DNA of 46,806 bases from Eubacteriaceae bacterium. GTDB lineage: Bacteria; Bacillota; Clostridia; Eubacteriales; Anaerofustaceae. This document shows positions 1 to 8,318 of the stretch, one piece after another (the first letter of the stretch is position 1; every line of letters begins with the position of its first letter). The stretch lies in the NCBI GenBank assembly GCA_009782875.1, contig WRIE01000021.1, positions 1 to 46,806 on the forward strand. The letters run 5' to 3'. Under the pieces are notes generated by a model, which worked only from the letters and a program-made list of their open reading frames with translations, did no database searches and was not told the origin of the DNA. The position numbers and the translations under genes were made by a program.

Positions 1-54
1 CCGCCTTTCGTTTTTTTTGGAGTCTAGACAATTCCAATATTACATGAAAGGCGG
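1..54. repeat. Inverted repeat at the window edge
   Basis: CCGCCTTTC (1-9) and GAAAGGCGG (46-54) are perfect 9-base inverted arms. A run of eight T follows the left arm on the plus strand (11-18). The left arm plus T-run could be the tail of a plus-strand terminator that starts before the window, or the two arms could form one loose hairpin. No gene is visible here. Confidence 0.3.
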
Positions 55-78
55 CCCAATTGTATAACTTTTTGACTC

Positions 79-103
79 CCACCCGCATAGCGGGTGGTTT
101 TTT
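79..103 (+). terminator. Rho-independent terminator, plus strand
   Basis: An 8-base GC-rich stem, CCACCCGC (79-86) paired with GCGGGTGG (90-97), has a 3-base loop and is followed by TTTTTT. This is a textbook intrinsic terminator reading left to right. It would end transcription of a plus-strand gene lying before the window. Confidence 0.75.
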
Positions 104-104
104 G

Positions 105-159
105 TTGATGGCATTTGACACTTCGCATCGATTCGATGCAAAGTGCCCCATGCCATCAA
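105..159. repeat. Long compound inverted repeat
   Basis: The outer arms are TTGATGGCAT and ATGCCATCAA. The inner arms are CACTT/AAGTG and GCATCGA/TCGATGC around a very small loop. The structure has no T-run on either side, so it is not a classical terminator. It sits between two terminators facing in opposite directions. Confidence 0.5.
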
Positions 160-180
160 CAGGCTAAAGCCTAGGGCAGA

Positions 181-210
181 AAAACAAAAAAATGCGCCAA
201 GATGGCGCAT
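181..210 (-). terminator. Rho-independent terminator, minus strand
   Basis: The 8-base arms ATGCGCCA (192-199) and TGGCGCAT (203-210) flank a 3-base loop. Read on the minus strand the stem is followed by TTTTTTTGTTTTT. It is the first convincing terminator after truA on that strand, so it may end the superoperon as well as the transposase remnant in between. Confidence 0.7.
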
Positions 211-216
211 CTGCCC

Positions 217-496
217 GTTTTCATATCTGGTTTGTGCCAGCACCAGTCGGCATGGGCTCAATTTAAGAAAAAGCAGGAAAAATGTAAATAGATGAAACAA
301 AACTAACCTTGAGCATGGGCAGGTTGTCATGAGGGTCACGAAAGAATAAATGCAGGATTAGAAGCAACATGCAAAAAATGCAAACAATGAACATAGATCT
401 TCATGACTAAAAGGTGCCCTATTTTTCTAGCCCTTTTTTAGGATAGTGTCAAGTTGTTGACAACGCCTCGAACTTGACCGGCTTCCCTCCAACCCA
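217..496. other. Non-coding stretch
   Basis: No reading frame here has a plausible start, ribosome binding site and protein-like composition. The stretch separates the minus-strand terminator from the transposase remnant. I see nothing specific in it. Confidence 0.5.
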
Positions 497-757
497 CTAG
501 CACGAGCATGGCCTCTGGCCGAAGAATTCCAGCATTTGCGGCAGGTGCCTTTTTTTCTTCAGCTTAATTGTGATTTCCTCCGTGCCCACCATTGCCTCGC
601 CAGAGTTTTTGACAAACCTGTTGTATATGGTTTCAGCCTCGCGATGCTCATTTCCAGGCAAAGACATGGCAAGCAGCCTGTAAAGGTTGTGTGCCAAAAT
701 TGTCATTGTGAAGTCGAAGTCCGCCTTGACCACCATCCCGGAAGAGTTCCGGTTCTA
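497..757 (-). pseudogene. 3' remnant of a DDE transposase gene
   Basis: The minus-strand frame encodes a C-terminal piece with VKADFDFTMTILAHNLYR, then a stretch around TIYNRFVKN and a basic KLKKKRHLPQ segment. This order (VDFDxxLTxxAxxLY, then a T-I-x-x-x-F block, then K-x-K-R-x-H-x-P) is what I remember of the last part of IS4/IS1634-like transposases. A stop codon (755-757) lies just before the conserved block and the catalytic region is missing, so it is a dead fragment. The family assignment is from memory and moderate; the decay is directly visible. Confidence 0.5.
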
Positions 758-1033
758 GTGGAAGCGAAGAGATATTTACGGAAGAAGAAATGAAGGAAGC
801 ATACTTTAAAAGATGGCAAGTGGAGAATTCTTGGGCGCATTGTTGGATCGCTCATTACGAGGGCTCTGGCGAGGTCGTGCTTTATTGCTCCAGCTTGGCC
901 TGGATAGCTGCTGTCATTCACATTTACGACCATATCAGACTTTTCTGTCTATTTAGTTATCTTTATAGGCATTCTATATTTTAAAGCTTTAATGCGTGAA
1001 GAGAATAATTTGCACAATAAAAAACCTTTTGCA
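758..1033. other. Non-coding stretch, probable insertion-sequence debris
   Basis: Short overlapping frames on both strands look unlike real proteins. The stretch lies between truA and the transposase remnant and is likely degraded DNA from the same element. No terminator is obvious directly after truA. Confidence 0.35.
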
Positions 1034-1807
1034 TCAGCAGAAGTCAGCCGGGATGTTGTGCTTTTTATTGTCATAATATACATGGGCAAGATAAAGGCCA
1101 TGGGCAGGGGCTGTTGGCCCACCAGCATCGCGGATGCCTGTGTCAAGCATTTGGCTAGCCGCATCTGGGGCTAGCCTGCCAGAAGCAGAATGGACAATGG
1201 TTCCTGTGATAATACGCACCATATTATATAAAAACCCGTCAGCGCACACATCGATACGGACCATTCCCATCCATTCGCTTATGTCAATGGAATAGATAGT
1301 CCTTATTGTAGTTTTTATCGAGCTTCCAGTAGACATAAATGCGCAAAAATCGCGGCAGCCTACGAGGGGTTCGACGGCCTTTGCCATTTTGAGAATGTCT
1401 ATATGGTAGCCATATGCCCAAACCTTTCCAGCCAGGAGCGGGTTGGACCGGTAATCGCATGACACTAAGTACGTGTATTGTTTCTTTGCAGCGTCTTTGC
1501 GGGCATTAAAAGAAGGCGCTACTTCAATAGCGCCGATAATTGATATATCAAAATCAAGTTGGGAATTCAAAGCTTTGGGGATTTTCTCTAAAGTCATTTT
1601 TGTGTTTATCTTGATGTTTGCCATTTGGGCGATTGCATGGACTCCAGCGTCGGTTCTGCCGGAGCCTGTCAACGGGCAATCTTGGCCGTATATCAATTTG
1701 GCAGCCCTTTGTATCTCGCCTTGCACTGTGCGCTGGTTTGCCTGCACTTGCCAGCCTGCATAATTTGTTCCGTCGTAAGCGACTTTTAGCAAGATGTTGC
1801 GTGTCAT
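1034..1807 (-). CDS. truA: tRNA pseudouridine(38-40) synthase
   Basis: TruA converts uridine to pseudouridine at positions 38-40 of the tRNA anticodon arm in the cytoplasm. The 257-residue protein has the usual family length. It carries the catalytic signature GSGRTDAGVHA with the nucleophile Asp at residue 53, and the C-terminal block GFLYNMVRIITGT typical of the family. Its ATG overlaps the end of ecfT by four bases, so the two are translationally coupled. It is the last gene of the long minus-strand cluster. In many Firmicutes rplM and rpsI follow truA; here they do not, and a transposase fragment lies downstream. Confidence 0.96.
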   Translation of the reverse strand: MTRNILLKVAYDGTNYAGWQVQANQRTVQGEIQRAAKLIYGQDCPLTGSGRTDAGVHAIAQMANIKINTKMTLEKIPKALNSQLDFDISIIGAIEVAPSFNARKDAAKKQYTYLVSCDYRSNPLLAGKVWAYGYHIDILKMAKAVEPLVGCRDFCAFMSTGSSIKTTIRTIYSIDISEWMGMVRIDVCADGFLYNMVRIITGTIVHSASGRLAPDAASQMLDTGIRDAGGPTAPAHGLYLAHVYYDNKKHNIPADFC

Positions 1808-2610
1808 CTATTAACGAGGACCCCGCTTGCGACCATAGAGCAAAACACAATAACCATCACAACATTGGCAGTATAGTCAAGTTTTGTGTATTCAAGCAGC
1901 TTCATGCGTGTCCTGCCCTCGCCTCCTGTATAGCAGCGTGATTCCATCGCCATTGCGAGCTCATATGCCCTCTGGAATGCGCTTACAAAAAGCGGCACTA
2001 GAATTGGGATGAAGCTCTTTGCCCTTTGGGCAAAACTGCCGCTTTGGAAATCTGCCCCCCGGGACATCTGCGCTTTCATAATCCGGTCTGTCTCGTCGAC
2101 CAAAGTCGGAATAAAGCGCAAGGCGATGCACATCATCATGCTCATGTCGTGTGCGAACCTTTTCAGCAAAGGGATCTTTAAAAACAACGCTTCCAGCCCG
2201 TCAGTCAAATCAATGGTGGATGTGGCCAGCGTCAGCATCGACGCGCTGCTGATCAACATGAAAATACGCGCAGCCATGATCCCTGCTTGCCTAAGCCCTT
2301 GCCAAGTGCCTTTAAAGACGAATATCCTGAAGGCCTCATCTCCGGGAATAGTCAAAATGCTCATCAGCATTGTAAGGGATACGACAAAAAGAACCGGTTT
2401 TAGCCCCTTGACAACATACCCCACTGGGACTTTGGATGAAAGAACTACACTTGAAAGGAAAACTCCTGCGAAAATAAACCCATAAATGTTGTTAACCCAG
2501 AACAGGCAGAAAATAAAGAAAAACACTGCCTTGAGTTTGGTTCTTGGGTCAAGGGCGTGTATTGGAGAGTCGGCTGGATAGTATTGGCCTATTGTAATAT
2601 CTTGTAACAT
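1804..2610 (-). CDS. ecfT: ECF transporter transmembrane protein EcfT
   Basis: EcfT is the membrane scaffold of group II energy-coupling-factor importers. It joins the two ATPases to exchangeable vitamin- or metal-binding S components. The 268-residue protein has several hydrophobic segments in the N-terminal half and near the C-terminus. It contains the two cytoplasmic coupling motifs of the family, here QMSRGAD and MESRCYTGG (the second normally reads A-R-G-Y or similar). Its start codon overlaps the stop of ecfA2 by one base and its stop overlaps truA. No S component is encoded nearby, as is usual for a shared energising module. Confidence 0.93.
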   Translation of the reverse strand: MLQDITIGQYYPADSPIHALDPRTKLKAVFFFIFCLFWVNNIYGFIFAGVFLSSVVLSSKVPVGYVVKGLKPVLFVVSLTMLMSILTIPGDEAFRIFVFKGTWQGLRQAGIMAARIFMLISSASMLTLATSTIDLTDGLEALFLKIPLLKRFAHDMSMMMCIALRFIPTLVDETDRIMKAQMSRGADFQSGSFAQRAKSFIPILVPLFVSAFQRAYELAMAMESRCYTGGEGRTRMKLLEYTKLDYTANVVMVIVFCSMVASGVLVNR

Positions 2611-3473
2611 TATTTACCCGCCAAACTGCTGTGCCATTTTAGTATTTCATCTATAGCGCCTTCAATCGAGAAGACAGAGTCGTCTACCGGGATGCCTCTT
2701 TTTTTCAGCTCAATCAAGAGCTGTTTTGATTGTGGAGGCGCAAGCCCCGAAGACAACAGAAAATCGCTGTCAGCAAATACTTCGGCTGTTCGCCCGTATC
2801 TTAATAGGCGGCCTTTGGAAAAGACCATAACCTTATCACAGTAATGGGCCACATCATCCATGTTGTGGCTCACAAGGATAATGCAGATGCCTAGTTCCTT
2901 GTTCATTTTTTGGATACTGTCAAGCAGGTCTGCCCTGCCTGCGGGATCCAGCCCGCTGGCAGGCTCGTCCAGCACCAGGATCTGAGGCTTCATAGCCAAG
3001 ACTCCAGCAATTGCGACCCTGCGTTTTTGGCCCCCTGACAGCTCAAAAGGCGAAAGGTCTTTGACCGTCTCGAAATCCAAGCCTACAAGCTCGATTGACT
3101 CTTTAGCGAGAAAATCTATTTTTTCTTTGTCAAACCCCAAGTTTTTCGGGCCAAAGCAGACATCCTTGTAGACAGTTTCCTCAAAAAGCTGGTACTCGGG
3201 ATATTGGAAGACTATTCCCACCCTTTTGCATATCTCTCTCATAGGCACAGACTTCGAGTTGACATCTATGCCATTGACGATTACTGTGCCTTTTGTTGGC
3301 GCAAGCAACCTATTTAGGTGTTGGATCAAAGTGGACTTGCCTGATCCTGTAGGCCCAATGACTCCGATAAAGTCTATGGCGCCAACATCAAAAGATACGT
3401 CCTCTATAGCCATTTGCTCGAAGACGGTTCCTTGGGCGTATATATGGGTTAGATCCCTTACTTCAATTGACAT
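2610..3473 (-). CDS. ecfA2: ECF transporter ATPase EcfA2
   Basis: This is the second of two ABC ATPases that drive ECF-type vitamin and micronutrient import. The 287-residue protein shows Walker A GPTGSGKST, a Q-loop in VFQYPEYQLF, the signature LSGGQKRR, Walker B ILVLDEPASGLD, and a switch His in VSHNMDD. The C-terminal tail of about 60 residues is normal for EcfA proteins. It overlaps the end of ecfA1 by 16 bases and the start of ecfT by one base. DEPASGLD in Walker B, rather than the DESTAMLD form of its partner, supports the A2 assignment. Confidence 0.94.
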   Translation of the reverse strand: MSIEVRDLTHIYAQGTVFEQMAIEDVSFDVGAIDFIGVIGPTGSGKSTLIQHLNRLLAPTKGTVIVNGIDVNSKSVPMREICKRVGIVFQYPEYQLFEETVYKDVCFGPKNLGFDKEKIDFLAKESIELVGLDFETVKDLSPFELSGGQKRRVAIAGVLAMKPQILVLDEPASGLDPAGRADLLDSIQKMNKELGICIILVSHNMDDVAHYCDKVMVFSKGRLLRYGRTAEVFADSDFLLSSGLAPPQSKQLLIELKKRGIPVDDSVFSIEGAIDEILKWHSSLAGK

Positions 3474-4285
3474 ATATCCTCTACAAGACCTTCGACATCC
3501 AAGGTGTTTTCCCTGATTGGAATGCCGTTTTCCCTGAGTATAGAAGCGATTTGGACTATTTCAGGCACTCCGAGCCTTAATGAGCGCAGCCTGCCCGAAT
3601 CCGAGAAAGCTTTCGCCGGAGGCAAGTCGAAAGCGATTTTTCCGTTTTCCATTGCGATGATCCTGTCTGCGTTGACTAATTCCTCCATATAGTGGGTAAT
3701 CAGCACGACAGTCACCCCCTCCTCTTTATTGAGGCGGAGTGCTGTGGTGATGACTTCTGCTCTGCCATTTGGGTCTAGCATGGCGGTAGACTCATCCAAA
3801 ATGATACAGCGGGGATTCATAGCCAAGACACCTGCTATGGCAACCCTTTGTTTTTGGCCGCCTGAAAGCTGGTGCGGCTTTTTCAAGCGGGAAGAGTACA
3901 TTCCTACGGATGTTAGAGCTGAATCTACGATACCACGGATCTTAGTTTGTTCAATTCCGAGGTTTTCTACTCCAAAGGCGACATCTTCCTCTACAATGGT
4001 CGCGACAATCTGGTTGTCGGGGTTTTGGAAGACCATGCCTATGTTTCGGCGGATTTGGATCAGGGATTTCTCATCTTTGGTATCCATCCCCAAGACATTT
4101 ACGCTACCCTCAGTTGGCAGTATCAATCCATTCAGCATTTTTGCGAATGTCGACTTGCCAGATCCGTTATGGCCTACGATTCCAACAAACTCTCCCTGCG
4201 CTAAATCCAGGTCAATCCCGTCTACTGCATAAGAATCACTGTCGGAGTCATATTTATAGCGCACACCCCTTACTTGAATCATCAT
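3458..4285 (-). CDS. ecfA1: ECF transporter ATPase EcfA1
   Basis: This is the first ATPase of the ECF energising module. It has Walker A GHNGSGKST, a Q-loop in VFQNPDNQ, the signature LSGGQKQR and Walker B with DESTAMLD, the form typical of EcfA1. I place the start at the ATG at 4285 (an adjacent ATG is at 4282), because the family N-terminus begins about here (IQVRGVRYKYD). A longer frame starting at 4315 adds residues unlike the family and has no clear ribosome binding site; the binding site for 4285 is also weak. The gene begins 351 bases after rplQ, with a candidate promoter and an inverted repeat in that gap, so it may form a separate unit ecfA1-ecfA2-ecfT-truA. Confidence 0.93.
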   Translation of the reverse strand: MMIQVRGVRYKYDSDSDSYAVDGIDLDLAQGEFVGIVGHNGSGKSTFAKMLNGLILPTEGSVNVLGMDTKDEKSLIQIRRNIGMVFQNPDNQIVATIVEEDVAFGVENLGIEQTKIRGIVDSALTSVGMYSSRLKKPHQLSGGQKQRVAIAGVLAMNPRCIILDESTAMLDPNGRAEVITTALRLNKEEGVTVVLITHYMEELVNADRIIAMENGKIAFDLPPAKAFSDSGRLRSLRLGVPEIVQIASILRENGIPIRENTLDVEGLVEDICQLK

Positions 4286-4498
4286 GCCCCGACGCAGGAT
4301 TCCCCACAAATACAATGTGGTGGAAAAGTGCGCCGCTCCCTTCTGTTTGTGAATGTTTTTCTAAGTCTAGCCTTCTGTACTTTTAACGCCATGGAGCCAA
4401 AACTCCACTTTGCCAGCATCAATCATGGTTAGCCCGTCAAGCAGGACACTAACAGTGTATTCTTGATATACCTATATTCTTTCCCTATGGCTTCTTCT

Positions 4499-4535
4499 CA
4501 ACAACCCTAGGGGCTGCAATGATAGCGGGTTGTTG
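4499..4535. repeat. Inverted repeat in the ecfA1 leader
   Basis: CAACAACCC (4499-4507) and GGGTTGTTG (4527-4535) are perfect 9-base arms around a 19-base loop. Neither side has a T-run. It lies just downstream of the candidate ecfA1 promoter and would be in the first part of that transcript. It could be a 5' stabilising stem or a weak attenuator. Confidence 0.4.
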
Positions 4536-4546
4536 ATAATTTCCAT

Positions 4547-4576
4547 ATTTTAGCACAATTATCCAGCAAATAGCAA
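4547..4576 (-). promoter_or_regulatory. Candidate promoter of ecfA1-ecfA2-ecfT-truA
   Basis: On the minus strand TTGCTA (4576-4571) is followed after 18 bases by TAAAAT (4552-4547). The match to the housekeeping consensus is 4/6 and 5/6. It would give a leader of about 255 bases before ecfA1. No established riboswitch fold is recognisable in that leader by eye. Confidence 0.35.
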
Positions 4577-4636
4577 ACCCGGACGTTTATATTATTCAAC
4601 CGCCCGGTACGCTTATGTGGAATTTAGATTATTCTG

Positions 4637-4978
4637 TTAAACAAGTTCTAGTATCGCTGTCGCGGCGCCGTCTCCACGCCTGTTGCCCAGCCTGTAGATA
4701 CGGGTGTACCCGCCTGGCCTATCCTTGTATTTCTCGGCGATTTCCTCAAACAAAATATAAACCACATCTTTTTCATATATCCAAGCCGCAGCCATCCTGC
4801 GGGCATGGAGGTCTCCCCTTTTGCCAAGGGTTATCATTTTGTCAACTAAGCGCTTTGTCTCTTTGGCGCGCTCAACAGTCGTTACGATCCTTCCATGTTT
4901 CAAGGTTTGGGTAGTCAATCCCCTGAGCATGGCTTTGCGCTGGTCAGTGGGCCTGCCCAGTTTGCGATTCTTGCCCAT
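4637..4978 (-). CDS. rplQ: 50S ribosomal protein L17
   Basis: L17 lies near the peptide exit tunnel of the large subunit. The protein shows the family block [15 protein letters not shown] followed by a [16 protein letters not shown] helix, and ends at about 113 residues, the short bacterial form. The frame also opens with a TTG six bases earlier. However, the ribosome binding site AGGAGG (4986-4991 on the complement) is eight bases from the ATG at 4978 and only two from the TTG, so the ATG is the likely start. It is the last ribosomal gene of the alpha operon, 15 bases after rpoA. Confidence 0.97.
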   Translation of the reverse strand: MGKNRKLGRPTDQRKAMLRGLTTQTLKHGRIVTTVERAKETKRLVDKMITLGKRGDLHARRMAAAWIYEKDVVYILFEEIAEKYKDRPGGYTRIYRLGNRRGDGAATAILELV

Positions 4979-4993
4979 AGTCAAGTCCTCCTG

Positions 4994-5941
4994 CTATTCG
5001 TCGTTCTGTCTAAGAGACAAGTTCATTTCACTTAGCCTCTTCTTGATCTCGTTAAGGGATTTCTTGCCCAAGTTGCGAACCTTAGACATATCCTCCTCAG
5101 ACTTGCTGATAAGCTGCTCAACTGTGTGGATATCAGCACGCCTCAAACAGTTGGTTGAACGCACTGAAAGCTCAAGCTCCTCTATTGACATTTCCAGGGC
5201 TTTTTCTTTCTCGTCCTCTTCACGCTCAACCATCAAATTCATGTTTTGAAGATTGTCGTTTAGGTCGATAAAAAGCTGGAAATGGTCATTTAAGACTTTT
5301 GATGCTAAGGATATGGATTCCTCAGGCGTTATTGTCCCATTTGTCCAAACTTCAAGTGTAAGTTTGTCATAGTCTGTGACATTGCCTACCCTAGTATTCT
5401 CGACAACAAAATTCACCTTAGTCACCGGTGTGAATACTGAATCCACCGGAATTGTGCCAATCGGCGTGTCTTCCTTCTTGTTTTTCTCGCTTGGGACGTA
5501 GCCGCGCCCAGACTCTACTGTCATAGACATGTTTAATTCAGCCCCTTTCATGAGCAGGGCAATATGCGCCTCTGGATTGAGGACTTCCACGTCTGCGTCA
5601 ACAGAGATGTCTGAAGCAAGTATGTTTCCCTCGCCAGTCACGTTTAGATAGACAGTTTTGGGACCTTCGTCGTGCATTTTAAACACGACTTTTTTCAAGT
5701 TTAAAATAATCTCCAAAACGTCTTCGGCAATTCCCTCGATTGTTGTGAACTCGTGGAGCACACCGTCAATCTTGACGCTGGTTATCGCATATCCCGGCAA
5801 AGAAGAAAGCATTATCCTGCGAAGCGAATTTCCAAGAGTTGTGGCGTATCCACGCTCTAGCGGCTCGATGATAAATTTCCCATACGTGCGGTTGTGCATT
5901 GGATCTGCAATCTCAATATTCGGTTTCTGAAACTCTAACAC
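4994..5941 (-). CDS. rpoA: DNA-directed RNA polymerase subunit alpha
   Basis: The alpha subunit dimerises to nucleate RNA polymerase assembly and contacts promoter UP elements and activators. The 315-residue protein has the N-terminal assembly domain (GYATTLGNSLRRIMLSSLPG near the start) and the C-terminal domain with helix-hairpin-helix features (ELSVRSTNCLRRADI, then RNLGKKSLNEIKKRL). A linker rich in charged residues joins them at about residues 228-245. The start codon is GTG, preceded by a G-rich binding site about nine bases away. It follows rpsD by 53 bases. Confidence 0.98.
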   Translation of the reverse strand: MLEFQKPNIEIADPMHNRTYGKFIIEPLERGYATTLGNSLRRIMLSSLPGYAITSVKIDGVLHEFTTIEGIAEDVLEIILNLKKVVFKMHDEGPKTVYLNVTGEGNILASDISVDADVEVLNPEAHIALLMKGAELNMSMTVESGRGYVPSEKNKKEDTPIGTIPVDSVFTPVTKVNFVVENTRVGNVTDYDKLTLEVWTNGTITPEESISLASKVLNDHFQLFIDLNDNLQNMNLMVEREEDEKEKALEMSIEELELSVRSTNCLRRADIHTVEQLISKSEEDMSKVRNLGKKSLNEIKKRLSEMNLSLRQNDE

Positions 5942-5994
5942 AACTAATAACCCCCAAATAACTCATAATTGGATCATCGAGGTAAGGAATAATG

Positions 5995-6621
5995 CTACTT
6001 GGAATAAAGCTCAACGATTAGATGTTCCTCGACTGGAATTTCTACATGCTCTTTTGTTGGCATGAAGAGCACGCTCCCTTTCAGCTCGTCAAAATCTACA
6101 CTCAAAAAGTCAGGAACTCTTTTTCCAGAGTTGTTTTCAACGATCTCAACAAACTTTTGAGATTTTTTTGACTTGTCTTTAACTAAAATTGTCTGGCCTG
6201 GCTTGACAAGATATGACGGAATATTCATTTTTTTGCCATCTACTGTAAAGTGGTTGTGCCTCACCAACTGCCTTGCTTCTTTTCTGGAGTTGGCAAATCC
6301 AAGCCTGTAGACCACATTATCCAAGCGGGACTCTAAGATAGTAAGCAAGTTGTCGCCTGTCCTGCCTTGTTTTCTATCAGCTTCTTCGAAATAATGCTTG
6401 AACTGCTTTTCAAGCACTCCATAAATCCGTTTGACTTTTTGCTTCTCGCGAAGCTGAGTGCCATATTCGCTTAGCTTTGAATTCCTCTTGCCGTGTTGGC
6501 CAGGGGCAGATTGCCTCTTTGTCAAAGCACACTTTTCTGTATAGCATCTGGATCCCTTCAAATAGAGCTTTTCCTTTTCACGGCGGCAAAGCCTGCAACT
6601 GGCATCGGTATATTTAGCCAT
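5995..6621 (-). CDS. rpsD: 30S ribosomal protein S4, zinc-binding type
   Basis: S4 binds 16S rRNA early in small-subunit assembly and in many bacteria represses its own operon. The 208-residue protein carries four N-terminal cysteines, C9, C12, C26 and C31. These match the zinc-finger (C+) form of S4 found in many Clostridia. The S4 RNA-binding domain follows ([20 protein letters not shown], then [12 protein letters not shown]). The ATG has an AAGGAAAG-type binding site. It sits between rpsK (36 bases upstream) and rpoA. Confidence 0.97.
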   Translation of the reverse strand: MAKYTDASCRLCRREKEKLYLKGSRCYTEKCALTKRQSAPGQHGKRNSKLSEYGTQLREKQKVKRIYGVLEKQFKHYFEEADRKQGRTGDNLLTILESRLDNVVYRLGFANSRKEARQLVRHNHFTVDGKKMNIPSYLVKPGQTILVKDKSKKSQKFVEIVENNSGKRVPDFLSVDFDELKGSVLFMPTKEHVEIPVEEHLIVELYSK

Positions 6622-6657
6622 TTTATTTATTCTTTCCTTTCGCTAGTTAAGCTTAAG

Positions 6658-7053
6658 CTAGACCCTTCTGCGTTTCGGCGGCCTGCAACCGTTGTGTGGA
6701 ATCGGGGTGACGTCTTTGATGGAGATGATTTCTAGGCCTGCGCCTTGAAGGGCGCGGATTGCAGCTTCCCTGCCTGACCCAGGTCCTTTCACAAAGACAT
6801 CAACGATCTTCAAACCGTGTTCCATAGCGCGTTTTGCAGCCTCGTTGGCAGCATTCTGGGCAGCGAAAGGTGTTGACTTCCTTGAACCACGAAATCCGAG
6901 TTCACCAGCGCTCGACCATCCTAGCACATTGCCTCCAACATCGGAGAGGGTCACTATTGTATTGTTGAAAGAAGAATGGATATGCGCTTGGCCTTTTTCT
7001 ATATTCTTCTTGACTCTCTTTTTTCGTCCACGTAATGTTTTCTTTGTAGCCAA
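6658..7053 (-). CDS. rpsK: 30S ribosomal protein S11
   Basis: S11 is on the platform of the small subunit and helps shape the mRNA exit channel. The 131-residue protein has a basic N-terminus, then [16 protein letters not shown], the [14 protein letters not shown] block and the C-terminal [13 protein letters not shown] block (here [14 protein letters not shown]). The start is a TTG, six bases after GGAGG. No other in-frame start gives the family N-terminus. Confidence 0.97.
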   Translation of the reverse strand: MATKKTLRGRKKRVKKNIEKGQAHIHSSFNNTIVTLSDVGGNVLGWSSAGELGFRGSRKSTPFAAQNAANEAAKRAMEHGLKIVDVFVKGPGSGREAAIRALQGAGLEIISIKDVTPIPHNGCRPPKRRRV

Positions 7054-7065
7054 ATTGGACCTCCG

Positions 7066-7437
7066 CTATTTCTTTGACTTTTTGCCCACAGTTCTTTTCG
7101 GGCCTTTTCTGGTTCTCGCGTTCGTCTTGGACCTCTGGCCCCTGACCGGGAGGTTCCTCCTATGGCGCAATCCCCTATAGCAGCCAATTTCCATTAGCCT
7201 CTTAATGTCAAGGGATATTTCCCTCCTTAAATCGCCCTCTACTGTGTATGACGAGTCGATTATGTTTCGCAAGCTGTTGACTTCAGCTTCTGACAAATCC
7301 TTGATACGGATATCGCCGCTAATGCCGGCTTCGTTCAGAATCCTGTTTGACAAAACTCGACCAATGCCGAAAATGTAGGTCAAGCCTATCTCAACGCGTT
7401 TGTCATTTGGCAAATCGACGCCAGCTATTCTTGCCAT
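7066..7437 (-). CDS. rpsM: 30S ribosomal protein S13
   Basis: S13 is in the small-subunit head, where it contacts the P-site tRNA and bridges to the large subunit. The 123-residue protein begins [20 protein letters not shown] and ends in the basic tail with [15 protein letters not shown] that reaches the tRNA. Binding site GAGGAAT precedes the ATG. It follows rpmJ by 34 bases. Confidence 0.97.
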   Translation of the reverse strand: MARIAGVDLPNDKRVEIGLTYIFGIGRVLSNRILNEAGISGDIRIKDLSEAEVNSLRNIIDSSYTVEGDLRREISLDIKRLMEIGCYRGLRHRRNLPVRGQRSKTNARTRKGPKRTVGKKSKK

Positions 7438-7471
7438 TTAGCTTATTCCTCCGATATAAATGTTAGCCACT

Positions 7472-7585
7472 CTATCCTTGCCTCTGTTTGTGCTTAGGAT
7501 TCTCGCAAATGACCATTACTCTGCCTTTGCGTTTTATTATTTTGCATTTTTCGCATATACGTTTAACGCTTGGCCTTACTTTCAT
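7472..7585 (-). CDS. rpmJ: 50S ribosomal protein L36, zinc-binding type
   Basis: L36 is the smallest large-subunit protein and helps organise 23S rRNA. I translated this 37-residue frame by hand. It starts [15 protein letters not shown], continues [15 protein letters not shown], and ends RQG. The residues C11, C14, C27 and H33 form the zinc ribbon of the C+ form. The ATG is at 7585 and the TAG at 7472. No strong ribosome binding site is visible upstream. It precedes rpsM as in other Firmicutes, but a 507-base gap separates it from infA. Confidence 0.95.
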   Translation of the reverse strand: MKVRPSVKRICEKCKIIKRKGRVMVICENPKHKQRQG

Positions 7586-8092
7586 TATCTTTTTTGGCGC
7601 TTAGATAACCCCGCCTTATTAGGCAGCGTGAGAAATGCGCCTTCTCCTTGTTAATTAAAATGCGGGCTAAATGCTTCAGCCCCCACCAGCTAAGGTTTTT
7701 TTTGCCCTTCGCCAATGCTGTACTATGGCTTCTGCCCTTCAGCACTCTCATGCCAAACTAAGGCAAAAGCGCGAGCTTGAAACGCAAGAGGCCATAAAAT
7801 ACATCTGACTATCATCAATACTTGCTAGGGCAACAAGCGATTGCAGATTAGCCCAGCCTTTATGGGCGCCAAGTTGCTAGCACCTATTTATTGGTTTAAG
7901 CAATTCAATTCAGCAGCCTATTCGTAAGCCATGCCGGCTATGGCAAGCCTTGTTGTTCCCATTGCTTGTTGCCAGAAAGTTTTTTTGCCACCTGGGCTGG
8001 GCAAAATCAACCACAACTATTTTGCTTGTGCCCTGCATTGGGCATAGGCAGCTTGGTTGCCACAGCCTAGGCAGCCCCACACACACAAGAGG
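7586..8092. other. 507-base gap inside the superoperon
   Basis: Neighbouring genes in this cluster are mostly 0-60 bases apart, so this gap is exceptional. The frames inside it (for example 7563-7751 on the minus strand, which overlaps rpmJ) look non-coding. Small inverted repeats are present, such as GCCAT/ATGGC around 7928-7944 and TGCCC/GGGCA around 8030-8045. I find no convincing promoter or terminator. It may be an expanded spacer or the scar of an old insertion. Confidence 0.6.
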
Positions 8093-8317
8093 TTACTTTC
8101 CTTTTTCACGCCAGATAATTCTCGCTTTTGTAGGGTCGTATGCTGAGAGTTCCATAGTGACTTTGTCACCTGGCAGGATTTTGATATAATTCATCCGCAG
8201 TTTCCCTGAAATATGCGCGAGAACTTCATAGCTGTTATCAAGCCTGACTTTGAAATTTGTGTTAGGAAGAGCCTCTATTACAATTCCTTCTACTTCGATG
8301 TAATCACTTTTGCTCAA
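8093..8317 (-). CDS. infA: Translation initiation factor IF-1
   Basis: IF-1 occupies the A site of the 30S subunit during initiation and supports IF-2 and IF-3. The 74-residue protein is a single OB fold with [21 protein letters not shown] and a C-terminal KARIIWR. Family length is about 72. The start is a TTG preceded by AAGGG. It follows the KOW protein with only one base between. The next gene, rpmJ, is unusually far away. Confidence 0.96.
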   Translation of the reverse strand: MSKSDYIEVEGIVIEALPNTNFKVRLDNSYEVLAHISGKLRMNYIKILPGDKVTMELSAYDPTKARIIWREKGK

Positions 8318-8318
8318 A

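Noticed and set aside
40..339. 99-residue minus-strand frame at the window start
   Set aside because: It runs through both terminators and the palindrome, so it cannot be a normal gene.
4286..4560. Riboswitch in the ecfA1 leader
   Set aside because: No conserved core of a known vitamin riboswitch is recognisable, and shared ECF modules are not usually riboswitch-controlled. Kept only as a possible leader.
7563..7751. 62-residue minus-strand frame upstream of rpmJ
   Set aside because: It overlaps rpmJ in another frame and has no protein-like pattern. rpmJ itself is well supported.
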